From contig UQSL01000025.1 of NCBI GenBank assembly GCA_900543705.1, positions 1 through 23,348 of the forward strand: 23,348 bases of DNA. The letters are read 5' to 3'. A program made the position numbers and the translations under genes. The notes under the pieces are model-generated. The model made no database searches. It saw only the letters and a list, made by a program, of their open reading frames with translations, and was not told where the DNA came from. This DNA comes from an uncultured Oscillospiraceae bacterium (GTDB taxonomy: Bacteria > Bacillota > Clostridia > Oscillospirales > Ruminococcaceae). Positions 7,298 to 14,539 of the stretch are shown piece by piece (positions within the stretch are counted from its first letter, which is position 1; the number at the start of each line of letters is the position of its first letter).

Positions 7298-8764
7298 TTG
7301 CATAAACACTATGATGTACTGGTCGTGGGCAGCGGGGTTTCCGGACTGAATACCGCGCTTTCCATTGACCCGAAATTTTCCGTCCTGATGATTTGTAAAC
7401 GGGAACTTCCCCTTTCCAACAGCTCCCTAGCCCAAGGGGGAATTGCGGCAGTCTGGGATTTCTCTTATGATTCGCCCGCTACGCATTTCCACGATACCTT
7501 TGTCGCCGGAGGGTACAAAAATGACGCGGCTGCGGTCGCAAAGCTCGTTTCCTGCGGGCCGCAGGCGATTCGCCGGCTGATTGACTACGGTGTCGACTTT
7601 GACAAGGCCGAGGACGGCAGCGAGCATTTGACACTTGAAGGCGGGCATTCCTGCCCACGTATCCTGCACCACAAGGATGCTACGGGTGCGGAGCTTGTGG
7701 ACAAGATGATTCTCTGCGCCAAAGAACGTGGAAACATCGATATTTTGGAAAACACGTACCTGTGCGAGATTCAAAAATCCGGCAGCGGTTTTGCCTATGA
7801 CCTACTGCTCGCAGACGGCGCCCACGCCTTTGGCACCTCCCAGTTTACCGTATTTGCAACCGGTGGTATCGGCAGGGTCTACAAATACACAACAAACTCC
7901 GCGATTGCAACTGGGGACGGTATCGCCTTCGCCCATGCGATGGGCGCGAAGATTCAGGAGCTTAGCTGGGTGCAGTTCCACCCGACTGCTTTCGCCCATA
8001 AGGACCGGGAGCGTTTCCTCATCTCCGAATCCGTGCGCGGCGAGGGGGCCTGGCTGCTCAACTGCAACCATGAACGCTTTGTCTCCCATTACGATGAACG
8101 GGGAGAGCTGGCCCCGCGCGATGTGGTATCCCACGCCGTCATGCTCGAATCCGAGCGGATGCACAGCGAGGAGTTTTACATCGATATCACAAGGGAAGAC
8201 CCGAATTACATTCGCAGGCGTTTCCCGTTGATTTTTCAACACCTGCTCGAGGCGGGCTTCGACATGACCAAAGACCCCATTCCGGTTTTCCCCTGCCAGC
8301 ACTACCTGATGGGCGGCATCGCGGTGGATTTGCACGCACGCACCACGGTCGACGGGCTATATGCGGTCGGCGAATGCTCCCGTACCGGGGTACATGGCCA
8401 CAACCGGCTCGCCTCCAACTCCCTGCTCGAAGCAGTCGTATTTTCCAGCGCCGCCGCACAGGATATCAGCCACAAGCTAAATACCTTCTCCTATCCGGCA
8501 GTTCCTCCGATTCCCTTCTCTCCTGAGTCGAAAACCGGTCACCTGGGCGCCGGGGTGCGTACGGAAATCCGCTCCATCATGCAGGAAAACTACTTTGTTA
8601 TCCCCAAATACGATAATATCCCGGTAAGCTACAAGCGCGTACAGGAGATTTTGCACCACCTGAATCACGGCAGTTTTGCCTTTGACCCCCACTTTCTCGA
8701 AGCGAGAAGCCTTGCCACCGTGGCGTCCATCATTCTAAAGGAGGTTTTACAGACACAATGCTGA
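7298..8764 (+). CDS. nadB: L-aspartate oxidase
   Basis: Oxidises L-aspartate to iminoaspartate, the first step of de novo NAD synthesis. The 488-aa flavoprotein starts with the FAD-binding motif VVGSGVSGLNTAL (9-21), then SSLAQGGIAAV (42-52), LTLEGGHS and RILHHKDATG (111-130), QFHPTAF, SESVRGEGAW, LAPRDVVSHAV, CQHYLMGGIAVD and GHNRLASNSLLEAVV, all diagnostic of NadB within the succinate dehydrogenase flavoprotein superfamily. The start is a TTG with GAGG about 12 bases upstream, a rather long spacing; no ATG gives a complete N-terminus. It overlaps nadC by 7 bases, so the two are translationally coupled. The quinolinate synthase gene nadA is not next to it. Confidence 0.96.
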   Translation: MHKHYDVLVVGSGVSGLNTALSIDPKFSVLMICKRELPLSNSSLAQGGIAAVWDFSYDSPATHFHDTFVAGGYKNDAAAVAKLVSCGPQAIRRLIDYGVDFDKAEDGSEHLTLEGGHSCPRILHHKDATGAELVDKMILCAKERGNIDILENTYLCEIQKSGSGFAYDLLLADGAHAFGTSQFTVFATGGIGRVYKYTTNSAIATGDGIAFAHAMGAKIQELSWVQFHPTAFAHKDRERFLISESVRGEGAWLLNCNHERFVSHYDERGELAPRDVVSHAVMLESERMHSEEFYIDITREDPNYIRRRFPLIFQHLLEAGFDMTKDPIPVFPCQHYLMGGIAVDLHARTTVDGLYAVGECSRTGVHGHNRLASNSLLEAVVFSSAAAQDISHKLNTFSYPAVPPIPFSPESKTGHLGAGVRTEIRSIMQENYFVIPKYDNIPVSYKRVQEILHHLNHGSFAFDPHFLEARSLATVASIILKEVLQTQC

Positions 8765-9591
8765 CTCAGTTTTATATTGACGATTTGATTAAAACCGCGA
8801 TTACCGAGGATATCAACTACCTCGATGTAACCACCGATTACCTCATTGATGAAGACAGTGTAACCGAAGCTTATTATATTGCCAAGGATACCGGCGTTGT
8901 CTGTGGATTGGATATCGCCCTGCGCGTCTTTACCCTGCTCGACGATACAGTCGTCCTGGAAAAAATGAAACAGGACGGCGATGAGGTCAAAAAGGGGGAC
9001 ATCCTTGCAACCATGCGCGGCAAAACCCGCGCGCTGCTCAAAGGTGAACGCACCTCCCTCAACCTCCTCCAGCATATGTCCGGCATTGCCACAGCAACAA
9101 GACGCTGCGTGAAGCTTACCGAGGGGACAAATGCAAGCATTGCGGAAACAAGAAAAACCCTCCCCGGCCTGCGCCCCATCCAGAAATACGCGGTCATGGT
9201 CGGCGGCGGGCGCAACCACCGCTACAACCTGTCGGATGCTGCCATGCTCAAGGACAACCACATCGACGCGTTCGGCGGAATTATCCCGGCCGTACAGGAA
9301 CTGAGAAAACGTGCCGGTCACCTGCTGAAAATCGAGGTCGAAGTGAGAAATTTCGAGGAACTCGAGCAGGCGCTTCAGGCAAAAGCGGACGTCATCATGC
9401 TCGACAATATGAGCTGTGGGCAGATGGCCGAGGCGGTAAAGCATGTAAATGGGCGTGCCAGGCTTGAAGCATCTGGCAACATCACGCTCGATAACCTCGC
9501 GGATGTCGCAAAGACCGGCGTGGACATCATCTCGATGGGTGCTCTGACCCATTCTGTCAAAGCATTTGACATCTCCATGAGAATCAAATAG
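8758..9591 (+). CDS. nadC: Nicotinate-nucleotide pyrophosphorylase (carboxylating), quinolinate phosphoribosyltransferase
   Basis: Converts quinolinate and PRPP to nicotinate mononucleotide and CO2, the last step of the de novo branch of NAD synthesis. The 277-aa protein has the family motifs GERTSLNLLQHMSGIAT (96-112), TRKTLPGLR (131-139) and VGGGRNHRYNLSDAAMLKDN (148-167), and the C-terminal DIISMGALTHS loop. Length is normal (270-290). Its ATG lies inside the end of nadB, with AAAGGAGG about 13 bases upstream. It ends the nad operon, with a terminator 23 bases on. Confidence 0.97.
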   Translation: MLTQFYIDDLIKTAITEDINYLDVTTDYLIDEDSVTEAYYIAKDTGVVCGLDIALRVFTLLDDTVVLEKMKQDGDEVKKGDILATMRGKTRALLKGERTSLNLLQHMSGIATATRRCVKLTEGTNASIAETRKTLPGLRPIQKYAVMVGGGRNHRYNLSDAAMLKDNHIDAFGGIIPAVQELRKRAGHLLKIEVEVRNFEELEQALQAKADVIMLDNMSCGQMAEAVKHVNGRARLEASGNITLDNLADVAKTGVDIISMGALTHSVKAFDISMRIK

Positions 9592-9613
9592 AATAGACTC
9601 TGTAAGGATTTAG

Positions 9614-9645
9614 AAAATCCCTCGTCCATCCGGCGGGGGATTTTT
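9614..9645 (+). terminator. Terminator of nadBC
   Basis: AAAATCCC (9614-9621) pairs with GGGATTTT (9637-9644), ending in a T run, shortly after the nadC stop. Confidence 0.75.
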
Positions 9646-9687
9646 CGGTGACTGACGCATATCTTTGTTCAAAGGAGGACTTGCCCC

Positions 9688-10296
9688 ATGACGCTGACTA
9701 CTCCCTTCGGTAGTACCTTTACGTTTGGCCATTGCAGCCTGTCGCTGGCTGACGGCATGCTTGCCGGACTGATTCTGGCAGTTTGCCTGTGCCTGAGCGC
9801 GTACCGCAGGCACAGCCTATTTCAGAAATTCTGCTATCTTCTGCTGTACACCTATCTCGGCGCGCTCATCTCTCTTACGATACCGATTATCCTTCCTGGT
9901 GCATGGAATCTTTCATCCGCTTCCACGGCATATGCATTCAAAAACATTAATATCGTTCCCTTTACTGCCTCATGGGAAATCCTCAAAAACAGCGTACTCA
10001 TCGACAATTACCGGGAATTCTGGCGGCTCATCGGCGGAAATCTCGTCTTATTAATGCCTTTGGGGCTACTGGTTCCCGCAATCAGTAAGCGCTTCGGTAC
10101 ACTGCAGATGTTCCTCACCGCCCTGTTCACCTCTCTAGGCATCGAGATTTTGCAGCTGTGCGGGAATATTTTGTACGGAGGGCTCGTGCGCACCGTGGAA
10201 ATCGACGACGTCATTTTCAATGTTCTCGGCTGTATGGCTGCATATTCCATTTACTGCATCGTCCACAGGGCATTTGGAACCAAGGGGAAACGCTGA
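9688..10296 (+). CDS. VanZ-family integral membrane protein
   Basis: A 202-aa protein with about five hydrophobic helices (near 22-38, 47-70, 115-130, 136-152 and 175-195). The VanZ-type features are visible: NINIVPF before the middle helices, GNLVLLMPLGLLVP, SLGIEILQLCGN and RTVEIDDVIFNVLGCMAAY, the last being the conserved DxDDxxxNxxG motif. VanZ itself gives low teicoplanin resistance, but most such chromosomal homologues have no proven role, so resistance should not be assumed. AAAGGAGG lies 8 bases before the ATG. It sits alone between the nad terminator and decayed DNA. Confidence 0.85.
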   Translation: MTLTTPFGSTFTFGHCSLSLADGMLAGLILAVCLCLSAYRRHSLFQKFCYLLLYTYLGALISLTIPIILPGAWNLSSASTAYAFKNINIVPFTASWEILKNSVLIDNYREFWRLIGGNLVLLMPLGLLVPAISKRFGTLQMFLTALFTSLGIEILQLCGNILYGGLVRTVEIDDVIFNVLGCMAAYSIYCIVHRAFGTKGKR

Positions 10297-10436
10297 TGGA
10301 TACGCTGCCCGCCATTTTGCGGATGCCGGATGCTCTTCCCCTGTATAATAACCGGAAAAACTACTTCGGTGCCATCCCAGTTACGGTAAAAATTTTAAAG
10401 TCCGATTATCCGCATAAACACTCCATTTGTCAGTAA
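10296..10436 (+). CDS. Small hypothetical ORF overlapping the VanZ-type stop
   Basis: A 46-codon frame whose ATG overlaps the TGA of the VanZ-type gene (TGATG), with AAGGGG a few bases upstream. The product starts MDTLPAILRMPDALPLYNN and has no motif that I recognise. It may be a coupled small protein or the truncated start of a lost gene; the DNA after it is decayed. Confidence 0.2.
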   Translation: MDTLPAILRMPDALPLYNNRKNYFGAIPVTVKILKSDYPHKHSICQ

Positions 10437-10914
10437 AATAGCAACTAAAAAACACCCACCACGAATTTACCACGATTGCATGAGCCTTAATATAACATTC
10501 AAAAATGAAACGCGGACACCGTATTGCGTTCTTTTTTCAAAATCGGATTTGTAGTTATTTCATTATGGAAAATACCAATATGAATGAAAGCCTGACATTT
10601 TATTCCTCTTGTCTACCCTCAAAAGAAAATAAAAAGCCCTGTCAAGAACGAAGCGACTGTTAAGTGGTGCGAAGCATTCTTGACCGGGCTTTTTGTTTGC
10701 TGTATCTTCTGCAAAGAGGAAAAAGGCTCTTCAATCCCGTCTAAATCCTCAAATCTTTTCACCGTCGGCATTTTAGACAGTCTTAATATGTCTATATCAA
10801 TTAATCGAGAATACTTTATTGTTATCTCTTTTCGTGCTAAAAAAGCGGTTAATCATATAGACTAACCACTTAAACGCATTGCGATTATAATAAATTGTTA
10901 GAAATAAGGAGTAA
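10437..10914. other. AT-rich gene-poor spacer
   Basis: Apart from the hairpin at 10631-10694 I find no credible gene here. Base composition is clearly more AT-rich than the flanking genes, consistent with decayed or inserted DNA. Confidence 0.5.
10631..10694. terminator. Long bidirectional terminator-like hairpin
   Basis: AAAAAGCCC plus GTCAAGAA on the left pair with TTCTTGAC plus GGGCTTTTT on the right, with a roughly 28-base loop region. A tracts on the left and T tracts on the right make it usable from both sides. It lies about 330 bases after the VanZ-type gene. Confidence 0.7.
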
Positions 10915-11199
10915 GCTAAAAATGCAATTACAATCACTGTACAAATTTTTGCCCCAATAGATTTTGCCTATGCCTGGCTGCCGATCCGCAAAGTGAACGG
11001 AAGATCGGAGACCTATCTGGCCGTATCGTTCGGCCTAAGTTTTTCACTTCTTAAAAGTCTTAAAGTGGAAATCTCCGAACCTTGTCCCGAAAGATTCAAC
11101 CATCAAGTCCTCATTGCCAAGCTTTCCGATTTTGACTGGTAGCTGTTTACATGGACTTGGCAGGCGCATGCCCTCCTGCTCGAAAAAAGCGATCCGGAG
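10915..11199 (+). pseudogene. Remnant of a DUF5655-like protein
   Basis: A stretch open from 10915 to a TAG at 11140-11142 encodes no start codon of its own, yet reads like the C-terminal DUF5655 domain: FAYAWLPIRK, then ETYLAVSFGL, EPCPERFNHQVLIA, and, past the stop in the same frame, LFTWTWQAHALLLEKS. Family members end FGLxxxxxSPRI..EPYPNRWTHHV...EELLxWIxEA. Just upstream AAGGAG and an ATG at 10922 open a 12-codon frame in another phase, so a start region seems joined to an internal piece. I read it as a decayed gene; the family call is from memory. Confidence 0.4.
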
Positions 11200-11280
11200 G
11201 GTGGTACGTATCCCCTCCTTTGAACTCTCATGGATACGCTCAGAATAATTCCCCGGGGCAGCCTACCTTCGGGGGTCCTC

Positions 11281-12108
11281 TTACCGGTATTCTTCCGCCA
11301 ATGCAATATAGTTGTCCCCGGTAAAGGGGAGGGTATGGATATATTCCGGGTTTAGCATCAAGGCGATCGCCTCTTCGTGTTCCGCTATGTCATGCAGGGA
11401 AATATCCGTCTCCATTGAATTTACCAGAGACTGGTAGTACTTCTGCACCTCGCCATAGTCGGAAAAGGAAAGGATACTTCCCATCAGCCGGGAGTACAGG
11501 TCCAAGGCAATTGACAAATTTTCCTGTTCCCGTGCATAGTGGATAAGGCCTACAAAGAGCTCACCGCCGATATATTGTTTTCCCGGCGTAATCGTGACCC
11601 CATCCGACAGGGTCAGCGGGGCAGTAAATTCATGTTCAAACCCTCCCGCCAAATCCACTGCGTCGGACAGCGTAAGATCCGGCATGTCAATGAGCTTTCC
11701 AATTTGGATACACATCTGCCTGCCAAGCTGCTGGCGCACCTCCCCGCAGCCTCCATATTGATACGCCTGCTCAAGCGTTCCGGCAGAATTTTCCACACTC
11801 AGCGGGGCGTTCGGTGGAAAGACCGTCAGGGACAGCTGCAACCTGTCCGGTAAAAAGCCAATCAACAGGTATTGATACGGAGCTTGTCCCTCGCTTTTTC
11901 TCAGGCAGACCAAAATATTTTCCCGGTCAGTGTAGGAGCCCGCTGCCGATTCTATGGAAATACCGCTCTGTGCAGTCCCAGCCTGCTCCTCCTTTGGATG
12001 AACCGTCCACAGCAGAATTGGAAGGGCAATGAGAGACAGCGCCAAAAAGGAGATGCCAAAGGCAAGCAAAAAGTAGCGCAGGGAATAATTTGGTTCTTTT
12101 TTTCCCAC
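11281..12108 (-). CDS. Membrane-anchored degenerate LytR-CpsA-Psr (LCP)-like protein
   Basis: A 275-aa protein with one N-terminal helix (about 11-34) and an extracellular domain laid out like LCP cell-wall ligases: ENILVCLRK, then YQYLLIGFLPDRLQLSLTVF, TLEQAYQYGG and a DLAGGFE segment. The LCP catalytic Arg/Asp positions are not kept: where the family has SIPRD this protein has VFPPN. It is probably a non-catalytic relative, and a wholly different family is possible. I chose the GTG at 12106-12108 (MGKKEPNYS) because it precedes the membrane helix and has GAGAGGA upstream, which lies inside a strong hairpin. It follows the CmpB-type gene by 100 bases and may share its transcript. Confidence 0.55.
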   Translation of the reverse strand: MGKKEPNYSLRYFLLAFGISFLALSLIALPILLWTVHPKEEQAGTAQSGISIESAAGSYTDRENILVCLRKSEGQAPYQYLLIGFLPDRLQLSLTVFPPNAPLSVENSAGTLEQAYQYGGCGEVRQQLGRQMCIQIGKLIDMPDLTLSDAVDLAGGFEHEFTAPLTLSDGVTITPGKQYIGGELFVGLIHYAREQENLSIALDLYSRLMGSILSFSDYGEVQKYYQSLVNSMETDISLHDIAEHEEAIALMLNPEYIHTLPFTGDNYIALAEEYR

Positions 12109-12116
12109 AGCAAAAT

Positions 12117-12155
12117 CCCATCCTCTCAAACAGTTTCTTCTGACGAGAGGATGGG
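12117..12155 (-). promoter_or_regulatory. Hairpin that contains the ribosome site of the LCP-like gene
   Basis: An 11-bp perfect inverted repeat, CCCATCCTCTC and GAGAGGATGGG, with a 17-base loop, lies between the CmpB-type stop and the LCP-like start. On the minus strand the right arm carries GAGAGGA, the only Shine-Dalgarno candidate, so folding should hide it. Only TTTT follows, so it is a weak terminator at best. Confidence 0.6.
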
Positions 12156-12208
12156 CCGCATCCGCCAAAAATATACAGCGAGAACGGGCAGCTGCCCTTG
12201 CGCTTTTC

Positions 12209-12916
12209 TTATTTTTCTACATACATCATGTTCGGGTAAATAAGATGCATCAAATCATCCGGATAGTGTTTATCCAAGAACTGCGCAACCTGGTTCGCCG
12301 CAGGAATCCCATCATGGCGTTGGCTCATTCTGGCGACTGCAAGGCCGGATATCACGGTGTTAAACACCATAAACACCACCAAAATCCAGGTCAGGCTCTT
12401 TCCCAACTTGTTTGGAATCTTTTCCACCCACTTGGAAAGACAGGGGTAAATAAATTTCATCCATACAAGGGCAAGCAGGCCCCAGAAGATGGAGTATTTG
12501 AGGGTGATTCTTCCGTTGATGCTTAGCGGCAGATGGTCATATTGCCACGAAACGGTTCCAAACATGGCTTCCTGCAAAAAGCTGCAAAAATATTCAAAGA
12601 CATCCCCGATAACCATACCGCCGAGGAACACCCACAGGTTGCCCTTTTTCATAAGCCAGGATAGGGAAACCGTAAGCAAGAATGTACCAAATCCATAGAC
12701 CAGGTTAAACGGCCCGTAAATTAAACCCTTCCGGCTTTCAAACTGATGTTTGGTGATAAGGCACCAGAGCGTTTCCACAACGACGCCCAAAAAACAGCCG
12801 ATAAAAAAGACCCAGAATAACTTGTAAAAATTCATTCCGGCAGCAAAGGAACGATTCCCTTCCTGCTCTTTCACAGTAACCCTGTTCTTTGTTAACAGTT
12901 GGTAATCCAATTCCAT
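12209..12916 (-). CDS. CmpB-type five-helix membrane protein (putative ABC transporter permease family, PF06541)
   Basis: A 235-aa membrane protein with five helices (about 29-52, 66-87, 93-116, 135-155 and 172-195). The family motifs are clear: FFIGCFLGVVVETLWCLIT, then FESRKGLIYGPFNLVYGFG, VIGDVFEYFCSFLQE, FGTVSWQY, INGRITLKYSIFWGLLALVW, and the C-terminal HDGIPAANQVAQFLDKHYPD. It is annotated in databases as a putative type IV ABC transporter, but no ATPase is near, so transport is unproven. The ATG at 12914-12916 follows AAGGGAAGGG closely; a TTG six codons earlier would overlap that site. It is followed by the LCP-like gene, suggesting a cell-envelope role. Confidence 0.8.
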   Translation of the reverse strand: MELDYQLLTKNRVTVKEQEGNRSFAAGMNFYKLFWVFFIGCFLGVVVETLWCLITKHQFESRKGLIYGPFNLVYGFGTFLLTVSLSWLMKKGNLWVFLGGMVIGDVFEYFCSFLQEAMFGTVSWQYDHLPLSINGRITLKYSIFWGLLALVWMKFIYPCLSKWVEKIPNKLGKSLTWILVVFMVFNTVISGLAVARMSQRHDGIPAANQVAQFLDKHYPDDLMHLIYPNMMYVEK

Positions 12917-12940
12917 TCCCTTCCCTTCATCCAATACCCT

Positions 12941-12962
12941 GAAATAGTACCACTTCTATTTC
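12941..12962 (-). promoter_or_regulatory. 5' UTR hairpin of the CmpB-type gene
   Basis: GAAATAG and CTATTTC form a 7-bp perfect stem with an 8-base loop right where the transcript should begin, just downstream of the -10. Such a hairpin at the 5' end may protect the mRNA. Confidence 0.4.
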
Positions 12963-12969
12963 AATTTTC

Positions 12970-12975
12970 ATTATA
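12970..12975 (-). promoter_or_regulatory. Probable -10 of the CmpB-type gene
   Basis: The minus strand reads CGATATAATG, a perfect TATAAT about 53 bases upstream of the start. The -35 is weak (TTGAGG at a 20-base spacing). Confidence 0.45.
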
Positions 12976-13081
12976 TCGGAATACGAAAGAAAAGTCCTCA
13001 AGAATCTCTTAAGATTTTGCCTAAATTCGCTTTTGTAAGATTTATCCCCTTGACTGCCCGCTATTGCCAGATGGATACCTT

Positions 13082-13125
13082 GAAAAAGGAAAAGCACCAC
13101 CTTTCACCGTGGCTTTGCCTTTTCC
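13082..13125 (-). terminator. Terminator of the LysM/GH18 gene
   Basis: On the minus strand GGAAAA..GC....CCAC pairs with GTGG.GCTTTTCC and is followed by TTTTTC, about 60 bases after the stop of the hydrolase gene. Confidence 0.65.
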
Positions 13126-13185
13126 ATTTTCCACAAATTGATAGACCAAGTCCATACAAGGACAGCAGATCTATGTTTCACTTTG

Positions 13186-14472
13186 TCAAACAACGATTTT
13201 TTGAATTTCATACTGTGTGGCAAGGAACATGAAATTCTGTGCGAATGGGCGCATGAGATTCCAATATCCCACCCCGAGCACAGAAAACTCATCCGCCAGA
13301 TTGAGTTTTGCCGTGATACTTCGGATATCTTCAAACCAGACGATATGTTCCACCCGGTTTTGCGCGTAGTACTCAAAATACGGGGACTGCGCCGTTTCGT
13401 CATAGAGAATCTGCGCACCCGCGCGGGCTGCCAGCCGTACTGCCTCTTCGTTGCCCACAACGGAAGCCGCTGTTGTCCCCTGCACAAACGGAAGCGGCCA
13501 GTCATATCCATAATTCGGAATTCCCATCATAATTTTATCAGTCGGGATTTGCGTGACCGCGTATTCCACCACCTGTCTCACCCGGTCAAGAGGCGCCACC
13601 GCCATCGGCGGGCCGTAGGTATAACCCCACTCATATGTCATCAGCAGTACTGTGTCCGGCACTGCACCAAGTGTCTCGTAGTTATGCGCTTCGTACAGGA
13701 GTCCCCGCTGCACAGACGAAGTCTTTGGCGCAAGGTCGATGTTGACGAAAAATCCCGCTGCATGCATGCGGGCAGTCACATTCTGCACAAAGCGGAGATA
13801 AGCGTCAGCATCCTCAGGCTCAATGTATTCAAAATCCACATCCAGCCCAAGATACCCCTTTTGGCGCATCACAGCCAGGATATTGTCGATCACCCGGTTT
13901 TGAAGCTGTTCATTTTCAAACAGCATCTTTGCCCGTCCCCCGCTAAACGTACCATCCTCTGTAATAGAGGAAATCAGCATCACCGGGGCAACGGCAAACT
14001 CGTAAGCCTGGTTGATAAGAGGCTGGTCATTGATCCCGATGAGATCCCCCTGCTCGGTAAATCCATATCCAAAGATGGTCAGCGTGGTCAGATAGGGGAG
14101 TGCCCGCCGCAACACATTCCTCTGTATATAAGGATAGGCATAGCCGTTTACCCGAAGCTGCCTTTGCGGCTGGGAGGAAAACCGAATGGTAAGGGTTTGT
14201 CCTGGGCGAAGGACAGGTGTATCCACAACCTCCGGATTGTACTGCATCAAAGTCATCGGCTGTGTGCCAAACTGACGTGCAATAGAATACAGAGTATCCC
14301 CCTGCCGTACGGTATAAACTGTCTGTGGAAACAAAATCAGCAAAGCCTGCCCAACTGCCAGCTGGCGCGGGTTTAAAATCCCGTTATCACTGAGGATTCT
14401 CTGAGCTGAAACACCGTACTGTCGCGCAATCGAATAAACTGTATCTCCCGCTTGCACTATATGAATTGCCAT
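13186..14472 (-). CDS. LysM-GH18 spore peptidoglycan hydrolase (SleL/YaaH-like)
   Basis: A 428-aa protein with two LysM repeats (about 3-49 and 52-98), each with the QAGDTVYSIARQYG-type motif, and a glycoside hydrolase 18 barrel (about 105-428). The catalytic motif GLDVDFEYI places Asp211, Asp213 and the acid Glu215. There is no signal peptide, as in YaaH/SleL-type proteins, which are packed into the spore and cleave cortex peptidoglycan as N-acetylglucosaminidases in germination. The start is the ATG at 14470-14472 with GGTGGAG upstream; a CATAGAATA just upstream (14505-14513, minus) resembles a sigma-E/sigma-K -10, without a clear -35. It lies 67 bases after glpK. Confidence 0.88.
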   Translation of the reverse strand: MAIHIVQAGDTVYSIARQYGVSAQRILSDNGILNPRQLAVGQALLILFPQTVYTVRQGDTLYSIARQFGTQPMTLMQYNPEVVDTPVLRPGQTLTIRFSSQPQRQLRVNGYAYPYIQRNVLRRALPYLTTLTIFGYGFTEQGDLIGINDQPLINQAYEFAVAPVMLISSITEDGTFSGGRAKMLFENEQLQNRVIDNILAVMRQKGYLGLDVDFEYIEPEDADAYLRFVQNVTARMHAAGFFVNIDLAPKTSSVQRGLLYEAHNYETLGAVPDTVLLMTYEWGYTYGPPMAVAPLDRVRQVVEYAVTQIPTDKIMMGIPNYGYDWPLPFVQGTTAASVVGNEEAVRLAARAGAQILYDETAQSPYFEYYAQNRVEHIVWFEDIRSITAKLNLADEFSVLGVGYWNLMRPFAQNFMFLATQYEIQKIVV

Positions 14473-14539
14473 CTCTCCACCGCCTGTCTGCAAAAAGTCC
14501 TTACTATTCTATGCAAACATGCGGTTTAAAAGGACTGTT

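Noticed and set aside
8665..9552. 295-codon open frame on the minus strand
   Set aside because: It is antisense to nadC, whose motifs are all in the plus frame.
9688..10296. Glycopeptide resistance gene
   Set aside because: It is VanZ-like only in family; no van ligase, dehydrogenase or regulator genes are near, so resistance is not supported.
10680..10865. 61-codon open frame starting in the terminator-like hairpin
   Set aside because: The start lies inside the hairpin right arm, with no ribosome site and no motif.
11193..11230. T-box-like sequence AGGGTGGTAC on the plus strand
   Set aside because: Only ten bases match the T-box core, a simple GGAGGG/CCCTCC hairpin explains them, no stem I is seen, and the gene after it lies on the other strand.
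13138..14376. 412-codon open frame on the plus strand
   Set aside because: It is exactly antisense to the LysM/GH18 gene, and its product is His/Arg/Cys-rich without any motif; it is a shadow of codon use.
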